Translations under genes and position numbers: made by a program
DNA from: Pseudomonadota bacterium
Lineage (GTDB): Bacteria; Pseudomonadota; Gammaproteobacteria; Pseudomonadales; Azotimanducaceae
Reading direction: 5' to 3'
DNA length: 5,513 nucleotides
Assembly (NCBI GenBank): GCA_027622495.1
Contig: JAQBYL010000304.1
Location: 1 to 5,513, forward strand
Notes under the pieces: generated by a model
What the model was told of the DNA's origin: nothing
What the model saw: the letters and a program-made list of their open reading frames with translations, nothing else
Database searches by the model: none
Shown: in pieces, positions 1 to 5,513 of the stretch
How positions within the stretch are numbered: position 1 is the first letter of the stretch
Layout of the letters: each line of letters begins with the position of its first letter

Positions 1-1501
<1,501 letters not shown>

Positions 1502-1566
1502 GCGTTATTCCTTTCTGATATGTGGGTTTGCAGCCATCCGGGATCGGGTGGCCGCGACTGAAGTGT

Positions 1567-1860
1567 TTATTTACCTTCCAGAACGCCAAAAACTTCGTTT
1601 TCGGAAAGGATGAGCAATTCTTCGTTGTCTATTTTGACCGTGCTGCCGCTGTACTGGCCGAAGATCACGGTGTCACCTTTCTTAACCGCACTGGCGCGCC
1701 GGCTGCCGTCGTCGAGGATCTTGCCGGGACCCACCGCAAGGACTTTACCCTGTGCCGGCTTTTCTGCTGCCTTGCCGGGCAGAACAATGCCACCGGCGGA
1801 TTTGGTTTCCTCGTCCAACCGGCGAACTACCATGCGATCGTGTAGAGGTCGAATTTTCAT
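1567..1860 (-). CDS. groES: 10 kDa co-chaperonin GroES
   Basis: Heptameric lid of the GroEL folding chamber. The protein is 97 residues, the normal length. It opens MKIRPLHDR and carries the mobile loop with GGIVLP (23-28), whose IVL (25-27) docks on the GroEL apical domain. The ending resembles the family pattern: KIDNEELLIL followed by a short acidic tail. The open frame extends ten codons upstream of 1860, but the start at 1858-1860 is chosen because it gives the canonical N-terminus and has a good Shine-Dalgarno (AGGAG, 1870-1874, 9 nt away). It is the first gene of the groES-groEL operon, driven by the heat-shock-type promoter at 1981-2008 through a structured leader. Confidence 0.98.
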   Translation of the reverse strand: MKIRPLHDRMVVRRLDEETKSAGGIVLPGKAAEKPAQGKVLAVGPGKILDDGSRRASAVKKGDTVIFGQYSGSTVKIDNEELLILSENEVFGVLEGK

Positions 1861-1869
1861 GCCTAAGGT

Positions 1870-1874
1870 CTCCT
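1870..1874 (-). promoter_or_regulatory. Ribosome binding site of groES
   Basis: AGGAG on the minus strand, 9 nt upstream of the ATG at 1858-1860. It decides the start over the in-frame upstream codon. It lies only 4 nt downstream of the CGAAAGC element that could pair with the leader hairpin loop. Confidence 0.85.
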
Positions 1875-1878
1875 GGGG

Positions 1879-1928
1879 GCTTTCGCTCAATGAATGTCTG
1901 ACGATCCCGAAAGCGACGAATCGTCAGA
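1879..1928 (-). promoter_or_regulatory. Structured groES leader: 9-bp hairpin with possible pseudoknot next to the Shine-Dalgarno
   Basis: On the mRNA strand TCTGACGAT (1928-1920) and ATCGTCAGA (1905-1897) form a perfect 9-bp stem with a 14-nt loop. The loop contains GCTTTCG (1914-1908), fully complementary to CGAAAGC (1885-1879), which lies between the hairpin and the groES AGGAG. Both pairings together would make an H-type pseudoknot ending 4 nt before the Shine-Dalgarno. Alternatively, the first arm's GACGA could pair with a TCGTC inside the loop (complement of 1915-1919). The 9-bp-arm layout recalls the HrcA operator CIRCE, but the sequence is different and the spacer is longer. A DNA operator and an RNA element are both possible; function is inferred. 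Confidence 0.5.
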
Positions 1929-1980
1929 GCCAGCCATTAGCAACCGAATCAGGGCAAAGCGCAATGGATAACGAGGGTGA

Positions 1981-2008
1981 ACATTGGGGTGAGCGTGGCG
2001 AATGCAAG
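1981..2008 (-). promoter_or_regulatory. Sigma-32 (RpoH)-type heat-shock promoter of groES-groEL
   Basis: On the minus strand, CTTGCAT (2008-2002) is followed after 12 nt by CCCCAATGT (1989-1981). This fits the known RpoH pattern, CTTGAAA then 11-16 nt then CCCCATnT, with the full CTTG and CCCCA cores kept. Transcription would start near 1974, giving a leader of about 110 nt before groES. It lies just downstream of the terminator at 2018-2046, so the operon is insulated from the VOC gene. No CIRCE sequence (TTAGCACTC/GAGTGCTAA) is present. A sigma-70 promoter may also exist, but none was convincing. Confidence 0.75.
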
Positions 2009-2017
2009 CGGCAGCGC

Positions 2018-2046
2018 AAAATAAAAGCAGAGTTGGGGTACTCCGC
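2018..2046 (-). terminator. Rho-independent terminator of the VOC gene
   Basis: Read on the minus strand, GCGGAGT (2046-2040) pairs with ACTCTGC (2033-2027), seven pairs including one G-U, around the loop ACCCCA. TTTTATTTT (2026-2018) follows immediately. It begins 26 nt after the TAG of the VOC gene and ends 9 nt before the -35 element of the groE promoter, so it separates the two transcription units. Confidence 0.8.
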
Positions 2047-2072
2047 CGCGAGAGCCACAGCCGCGATGCGGT

Positions 2073-2624
2073 CTAGGCAGAACCCTGAAGCAGGAGTTCG
2101 GCTTCGGGATCGCCGTTTTCGTAGCGCTGAAGCAGCTTTTCCGGATCAAAGCCCACACCAATGGGATTCGCCGCAAAGGTCTCAGACTTCATGAAGCTAT
2201 TGAGCTGCTCTTTTGTCGCCAGATTCTCGATCTGAAACTCCACCCGGTTACCGTCCGGATCTTCGTAGTACAGCGACGTGGTCAGACCATGATTAATCGG
2301 CCAGGCCGGCAGGATCTCGAGCGCCTTCAGCCGCTTGTATGTCGACAGCAGGTCGCCCAGTGAATCGAGCGTGTAGGCCACATGGTCGAGCCCTGGCGCC
2401 CCGCGTACCCGTTCTGCCGTAACCGGTGTCTCCGCCAGCGCCAGACGATGATGCTCATCGTCATAGGTAAAAAAGGCCAGCTTGCCGCCGGCGTCATGAA
2501 CCAGCTCCATCCCCAGCACCTTGGTGTACCAGTCTGCAGAGGCTTTGAGGTTGCGAACACGCAATACGAAGTGAGCGAACTTGGCAATTTTGACGGGCCC
2601 ATCGGCTGAAACGGTTCGGCTCAT
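2073..2624 (-). CDS. VOC-superfamily protein, probable extradiol-dioxygenase or glyoxalase-type metalloenzyme
   Basis: A 183-residue protein with the vicinal-oxygen-chelate fold. Two beta-alpha-beta-beta-beta modules are visible: FAHFVLRVRNLKASADWYTKVLGM (16-39) and GLDHVAYTLDS (78-88) through SLYYEDPDGNRVEFQIEN (117-134). His18, His81 and Glu129 sit where the 2-His-1-carboxylate metal triad of type I extradiol dioxygenases lies; His112 and Tyr119 are candidate active-site residues. About 50 residues beyond the fold form a mostly helical tail. Known relatives cleave catechols or rearrange small substrates at Fe(II) or Mn(II); the substrate here cannot be read. The frame is open 20 codons further up, but that start has no Shine-Dalgarno, whereas GGAG lies 8 nt before 2624. 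It is a single-gene unit ended by the terminator at 2018-2046. Confidence 0.85.
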   Translation of the reverse strand: MSRTVSADGPVKIAKFAHFVLRVRNLKASADWYTKVLGMELVHDAGGKLAFFTYDDEHHRLALAETPVTAERVRGAPGLDHVAYTLDSLGDLLSTYKRLKALEILPAWPINHGLTTSLYYEDPDGNRVEFQIENLATKEQLNSFMKSETFAANPIGVGFDPEKLLQRYENGDPEAELLLQGSA

Positions 2625-2754
2625 ACCGGCATCTCCATAGTCTGGACTTTTTGCAAGCCTACTCCGAACGTCGGGGAAATCCAAAAGACGGATCGGGGGA
2701 GGGTGGTGGTGCCTGTTTTAGGTAATATCAGAGCAACGCACAGGAGGAAAGGCG
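2625..2754. other. Divergent intergenic control region
   Basis: This 130-bp spacer must hold promoters for the leftward VOC gene and the rightward coupled pair. For the rightward genes, TAATAT at 2723-2728 is a possible -10 without a good -35. For the leftward gene, no convincing promoter was found. A small CCGA-ACG-TCGG inverted repeat is present near the middle. A strong AGGAGG (2742-2747) lies 7 nt before the rightward ATG at 2755. The specific promoter assignments are weak. Confidence 0.5.
2633..2636 (-). promoter_or_regulatory. Ribosome binding site deciding the VOC gene start
   Basis: GGAG on the minus strand, 8 nt before the ATG at 2622-2624. The alternative upstream ATG at 2682-2684 is preceded by a pyrimidine-rich stretch without a Shine-Dalgarno. 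Confidence 0.7.
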
Positions 2755-3153
2755 ATGCCAAGAGCCAGGCAATACACCAAGGACGACGTCAACCGCATTC
2801 TGATGCACAGCGAAGGACGTGCCAGCCCGGTTTCCGGCGAATCGGGCCATGCGCTGGGCAAGCACGTTGAGGTCAGTGGGTATCAGATTTCGGATCGGCT
2901 GGTCGGTAGTTTTGGCGGGAATTCTCTCGACTTCCCGATCATCGTCGAGCCAACGGGGGCCGTCGCCACTGAAGCCGATCATCGAGCGATCTGGAAAGAG
3001 AAGCACATCCACGAAGGAATGTCTCACGCAGAAATATCGCAGCTCACCGAGCTGCCCACCGGAACCGTCAAGTCACATATTCGAAGGGGTTCGGAGCGCC
3101 TGCGGGAAATGCTGGCTGCTTACCGACCTGATCCCGAAGGAGAGGCACCATGA
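2755..3153 (+). CDS. Chimeric small protein: RNase-toxin-like N-terminus joined to ECF sigma region 4
   Basis: 132 residues. The C-terminal half (about 75-122) is a clear ECF sigma factor region 4 helix-turn-helix, the part that binds the -35 element: EGMSHAEISQLTELPTGTVK (87-106) with SHIRRGSERLREML after it. Sigma region 2, needed to bind core polymerase and melt the -10, is absent; an ECF factor normally has 160-200 residues. The N-terminal part (1-50) reads QYTKDDVNRIL, then SPVSGESGHALGKHVEVS (24-41) and ISDRL, resembling from memory the opening of bacterial CdiA-CT RNase A-like toxin domains, which carry a GHxLxxHV motif. The rest of that domain is missing. The ATG has an excellent AGGAGG 7 nt upstream and the stop overlaps the next start (ATGA), so the fused frame appears translated. 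It may be a deletion fusion, a DNA-binding regulator, or a decayed gene. The HTH is well supported; the toxin link is tentative. Confidence 0.7.
   Translation: MPRARQYTKDDVNRILMHSEGRASPVSGESGHALGKHVEVSGYQISDRLVGSFGGNSLDFPIIVEPTGAVATEADHRAIWKEKHIHEGMSHAEISQLTELPTGTVKSHIRRGSERLREMLAAYRPDPEGEAP
2935..2984 (+). repeat. 10-bp direct repeat near the toxin-like/sigma junction
   Basis: CCGATCATCG occurs at 2935-2944 and again at 2975-2984, 40 bp apart, each followed by a similar TCGAGC or AGCGA run. The second copy lies within codons 74-77, close to where toxin-like sequence gives way to sigma region 4. Such short homology could mark a recombination junction, but a repeat this short can also be chance. 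Confidence 0.4.
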
Positions 3154-3506
3154 GTACGCAGGATCTGGATCCGTTTGTGCAGAATCTGTTTGGTGAGGCA
3201 TTCCCATTCGAGTCTGGGCCCGTTGAGACTGACGACGATGCATTCACCCGCCAGGTGCTTGCACAGACTGATCGCATGAAGCGCCGAAAACTGCTGTTTC
3301 GGATCGCGCTGGTGTTGGCTCTGGCGATTGTTGCCGTACCCATGCAGGATTTGGTAATCGGTCTTACACATGTACTGGTGCAGTCGGTCTTCAGTATCGA
3401 AGACCGTCTGATTGCTCAATTGCTTGCACCCATCAACACCGTGGGTACTCTTTTGTCTGCTGTGCTTTTCAGCATACGGGCCGTACACAAACGGCTCTTT
3501 ATCTAG
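3150..3506 (+). CDS. Small two-helix inner-membrane protein, candidate anti-sigma partner
   Basis: 118 residues, no recognised family. The N-terminal 45 residues are acidic and soluble, with TDDDAFTRQVLAQTDRMKRRK (27-47) leading into the membrane. Hydrophobic segments at about 48-72 and 87-108 predict two helices; the KRRK before the first implies a cytoplasmic N-terminus, and both ends would then be cytoplasmic. The start overlaps the preceding stop (ATGA at 3150-3153), so translation is coupled to the sigma-region-4 protein. A GAAGGAGAGG Shine-Dalgarno run is also present at 3137-3146. Position directly after an ECF-type gene, small size and a cytoplasmic N-terminus before a membrane helix suggest a membrane anti-sigma factor; that role is inferred from context, and no zinc-binding HxxxCxxC motif is present. 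Confidence 0.75.
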   Translation: MSTQDLDPFVQNLFGEAFPFESGPVETDDDAFTRQVLAQTDRMKRRKLLFRIALVLALAIVAVPMQDLVIGLTHVLVQSVFSIEDRLIAQLLAPINTVGTLLSAVLFSIRAVHKRLFI

Positions 3507-3525
3507 CCGTCTTCGTTTGGCCCGT

Positions 3526-4710
3526 TCAGTCAGGCAGACCTAACACTCTTTTTGCAATGATGTTTGCCTGAACCTCGTTACTGCCACCATAAATCGTGGT
3601 GGTGCGAAGGTGCAGAAACTCTTCTGTCGCCTTGAGTTCGTCTGCGGTAAAGCCGACTTCTTCGTGGGCACCGAGCCCGCGAAAACCCATGATGTGGCGT
3701 TTGAGATCTGCGCCATCGCGCTGCAGACCAGCGCCGACCAGTTTGAAGATTGAGGTCGACGCCCCTGGTATGCCGGATTTGTTTTCTTCGTTGGCGCGCT
3801 GGGCTGTGTACTGGAACGCGGCACGCTGCATATTCATGTTGAGGATTGTGTTGCGTATGGCTGGGTCAGCGATTCTGCCGTTCTGGTCTTCGCCGATGTA
3901 GGTTTTGGCGGTACGCACCATGGCTTTAGCAGGATCACCGGCACGCGCGCCACCGGTTAGGCCGCCGATGCCAGAGCGTTCGAACTGCAACAGACGTTTG
4001 CCCACCGTCCAGCCTTTGTTCAATTCGCCAACCAGGTCGTTCTTCTGAGCGATGGCGTTGTCAAAAAACGTTTCGCAGAATGGCGACGAACCGGAGATCA
4101 GGCGGATGGGTCTGGTGGTGACACCGGGCTGATCCATGGTCAGCAGCATAAAACTGATGCCGTCGTGTTTTGGCGCATTGGGATCGGTGCGAACCAGGAT
4201 GAACATCCAGTCCGCAGTAGCAGCACCCGAGGTCCAGATCTTCTGGCCGTTGATCACGAAATGATCGCCGCTGTCCTCGGCGCGGGTCTTGAGAGCCGCC
4301 AGATCAGAACCCGCATTGGGTTCGGAATAACCCTGGCACCATTGGAATTCACCGCGGGCGATCCTGGGCAGATGACGTTGTTTCTGGTCTTCGGTGCCGT
4401 ATTCGAGCAGGGTGGGACCGATCATCGAAGTGCCCATACCCATGAGCGGGGAGCGTGCATTAATAGCGCCCATCTCATCGAATAGAATTCTGGCCTGACT
4501 CGGACTCAGACCGCCGCCGCCGTATTGGGTGGGCCAGGTGGGGACAGTCCAGCCACGCTCGGCCATGCGTTCAAGCCAAAGAGCAGTGTCACGGTCCAGA
4601 GTGATTTTGGTGGATCCGCTGGCGATCTGGCCGGCGCCGCGTGCACCGGGAGGGCAATTGTCGGCCAGCCAACCTTTTACTTCCGCCCTGAACTCGTCTG
4701 CTTCGCTCAA
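3526..4710 (-). CDS. Acyl-CoA dehydrogenase (FAD-dependent)
   Basis: 394 residues, full family length. It oxidises an acyl-CoA to the 2,3-enoyl-CoA, passing electrons from FAD to electron-transfer flavoprotein. Domains in order: helical N-terminal part (1-120), beta barrel with the signature YSEPNAGSDLAALKTRA (128-144) and IWTSGA (158-163), then the C-terminal helical bundle with YGGSNEVQANIIAKRVLGL (374-392). The classic C-terminal catalytic Glu (YEG in medium-chain enzymes) is Gly375 here; Glu244 in FER aligns instead with the isovaleryl- and long-chain-type catalytic base. The substrate is probably branched or bulky, but this is inference. No in-frame ATG is available: TTG at 4708-4710 is chosen because GGGGAG (4717-4722) lies 6 nt upstream and it gives the usual MSEADEF opening; GTG at 4711-4713 and TTG at 4726-4728 are alternatives. 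It converges on the membrane gene with 19 bp between. Confidence 0.93.
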   Translation of the reverse strand: MSEADEFRAEVKGWLADNCPPGARGAGQIASGSTKITLDRDTALWLERMAERGWTVPTWPTQYGGGGLSPSQARILFDEMGAINARSPLMGMGTSMIGPTLLEYGTEDQKQRHLPRIARGEFQWCQGYSEPNAGSDLAALKTRAEDSGDHFVINGQKIWTSGAATADWMFILVRTDPNAPKHDGISFMLLTMDQPGVTTRPIRLISGSSPFCETFFDNAIAQKNDLVGELNKGWTVGKRLLQFERSGIGGLTGGARAGDPAKAMVRTAKTYIGEDQNGRIADPAIRNTILNMNMQRAAFQYTAQRANEENKSGIPGASTSIFKLVGAGLQRDGADLKRHIMGFRGLGAHEEVGFTADELKATEEFLHLRTTTIYGGSNEVQANIIAKRVLGLPD

Positions 4711-4716
4711 CACTGA

Positions 4717-4722
4717 CTCCCC
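4717..4722 (-). promoter_or_regulatory. Ribosome binding site deciding the acyl-CoA dehydrogenase start
   Basis: GGGGAG on the minus strand, 6 nt from TTG at 4708-4710 and only 3 nt from GTG at 4711-4713. The spacing favours the TTG. The site overlaps the 3' arm of the inverted repeat 4720-4760. Confidence 0.6.
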
Positions 4723-4760
4723 ACACAAAGATGCAAACCGGGAACTTTAACGGGTGTGGG
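4720..4760 (-). repeat. Inverted repeat overlapping the acyl-CoA dehydrogenase Shine-Dalgarno
   Basis: On the mRNA strand CCCACAC (4760-4754) is complementary over 7 bp to GTGTGGG (4726-4720), with a 27-nt loop. The 3' arm includes the first three G of the GGGGAG Shine-Dalgarno, so folding would partly mask ribosome access. The long loop makes the stem modest, and a regulatory role is speculative. Confidence 0.35.
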
Positions 4761-4804
4761 CGACTGATTCCAGGGTGACGGGCACAGCGAGTGGACTAAG
4801 GGAT

Positions 4805-5513
4805 TCAGCTTTCGTCCATTTCAGAGCGCAGGGTTTCCAGCAGACTTTCGAACTGGGCCTGGTTTTCCTGGCTGAGCGCCGAGAGTGCCTCGTGGGCTTT
4901 GAGCAGGCGCTGTTGCTGGCGTTCCAGTTGCGACATGCTCAAATCCAGAGGGGTCAGGCCTTCGGGGACCTGCTCCGGAACCGAGGCGATGTGCTTCATC
5001 ACCACGGTCATAGACAGTTCTTCAAAACTGGCGCGCAACGCGGGGCTGACATTCTGGATCTGGATGTGGCGTTTCTGGCTCACAGCATTCACCGACAGTT
5101 CATGCAGTGTTCCAAGGATGGTGCTGTCCATGTAATCGCAGTGCGCGAGGTCGGTCACCAGGTTGTGGTCCGCCTCGATTGCCCCGTTTGCCGTATCGAA
5201 CAGGATCTGGCCGTACAGCCAGGTGATGCGACCTGTCAGCGTGAGGAACGTGGTCTCGATGGTGTCGAGATAAGCTATTTCGGGTTGTTCTTCTTCCACC
5301 GCCTCGGCCACATCAAAAGTGCCTGATGATTCCCTGAACTCGCTCAATCCCGCTGAAGCGCTCAACATCACCAGTGTCACGTCATCGCAGTCAGCGCGAA
5401 TCGTGCCGCCGGTCACCTGGACCAACAGATCTTCCAGAACATCCGGATGATCTGTGAGATCATGCAGCGTGGTGGCGATGCTCTGGATGGTCTGGGTGGT
5501 TTTGCCTATGTCG
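4805..5513 (-). CDS. PP2C/SpoIIE-type phosphatase C-terminus fused to a STAS domain, N-terminus beyond the window
   Basis: Visible are 235 C-terminal residues; the frame is open through the right edge. The first 50 visible residues look like the end of a PPM (SpoIIE/RsbU) serine phosphatase: a helix, then ADCDDVTLVML with the Asp pair at 5381-5386 expected to help bind metal. After an acidic linker (VEEEQPE) comes a STAS-like domain: LTGRI, then NLVTDLAHCDYMDSTILGTL, with the Ser of the DST motif (codon 5123-5125) at the position phosphorylated in anti-anti-sigma proteins such as SpoIIAA and RsbV. The last 45 residues are Gln/Glu/Leu-rich and helical, probably a coiled coil. It likely works in a partner-switching pathway controlling a sigma factor or diguanylate cyclase; the sensor or receiver part would be upstream. 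The start of the acyl-CoA dehydrogenase gene lies 94 bp downstream on the same strand, with no terminator seen between. Confidence 0.8.
   Translation of the reverse strand, partial: DIGKTTQTIQSIATTLHDLTDHPDVLEDLLVQVTGGTIRADCDDVTLVMLSASAGLSEFRESSGTFDVAEAVEEEQPEIAYLDTIETTFLTLTGRITWLYGQILFDTANGAIEADHNLVTDLAHCDYMDSTILGTLHELSVNAVSQKRHIQIQNVSPALRASFEELSMTVVMKHIASVPEQVPEGLTPLDLSMSQLERQQQRLLKAHEALSALSQENQAQFESLLETLRSEMDES

Noticed and set aside
1897..1928. CIRCE operator for HrcA
   Set aside because: The arms are 9 bp as in CIRCE, but the sequence TCTGACGAT with a 14-nt spacer does not match TTAGCACTC-N9-GAGTGCTAA.
1610..2194. Plus-strand open frame of 194 codons antisense to groES and its promoter
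   Set aside because: Composition is Arg/Ser-rich with no recognisable domain, and it runs through the terminator and promoter of the opposite strand.
2728..3027. Minus-strand open frame of 99 codons opposite the sigma-4 fusion gene
   Set aside because: No domain, no ribosome binding site, and it covers the strong AGGAGG of the opposite gene.
2819..3196. Missing sigma region 2 hidden in another frame by a frameshift
   Set aside because: The alternative plus-strand frame here is Ser/Arg-rich without any region 2 motif, so a simple frameshift does not explain the missing domain.
3475..3485. Palindrome TACGGGCCGTA as a terminator for the plus-strand pair
   Set aside because: It lies inside the coding end of the membrane protein, allows no RNA loop of useful size and has no U-tract after it.
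4754..5326. Plus-strand open frame of 190 codons opposite the phosphatase-STAS gene
   Set aside because: The minus strand carries recognisable PP2C and STAS motifs; this frame is His/Arg-rich and has no ribosome binding site.

Overview
The window looks like a chromosomal stretch of a proteobacterium, most likely a gammaproteobacterium of moderately high GC content. The basis is the close GroEL/GroES resemblance to the E. coli proteins (GroEL keeps E. coli numbering through Asp398), a heat-shock-type promoter upstream of groES instead of a CIRCE operator, and a lipid/aromatic-type accessory gene set. This assignment is inference; no marker in the window fixes the genus.

Layout. From the left edge to 1860, on the minus strand, lies the groES-groEL chaperonin operon; groEL runs off the left edge and lacks about 50 C-terminal residues. 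Its control region (1861-2046) is compact and readable: a Rho-independent terminator for the upstream gene (2018-2046), then a sigma-32-like promoter (1981-2008), then a leader of about 110 nt with a perfect 9-bp hairpin whose loop could pair with bases just before the groES Shine-Dalgarno (possible pseudoknot). Upstream, also on the minus strand, is a VOC-superfamily (glyoxalase/extradiol dioxygenase fold) gene (2073-2624).

A divergent spacer (2625-2754) separates it from the only plus-strand genes, a translationally coupled pair (2755-3506). The first encodes a short protein that appears chimeric: its N-terminal half resembles the start of a bacterial CdiA-CT-type RNase toxin domain, and its C-terminal half is an ECF sigma factor region 4 helix-turn-helix, with no sigma region 2. 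The second encodes a small two-helix membrane protein that sits where an anti-sigma partner would be expected.

Convergent with that pair, on the minus strand, is an acyl-CoA dehydrogenase (3526-4710, TTG start). Upstream of it, running off the right edge, is the C-terminal part of a protein with the end of a PP2C/SpoIIE-type phosphatase domain, a STAS domain and a helical tail, which suggests a partner-switching regulator.

The chaperonin operon is ordinary in content. The parts most worth attention are the toxin-like/sigma-4 fusion with its coupled membrane gene, the structured groES leader, and the phosphatase-STAS fusion. No RNA gene, CRISPR array or insertion sequence was seen, and no stretch over 300 bases lacks a gene.
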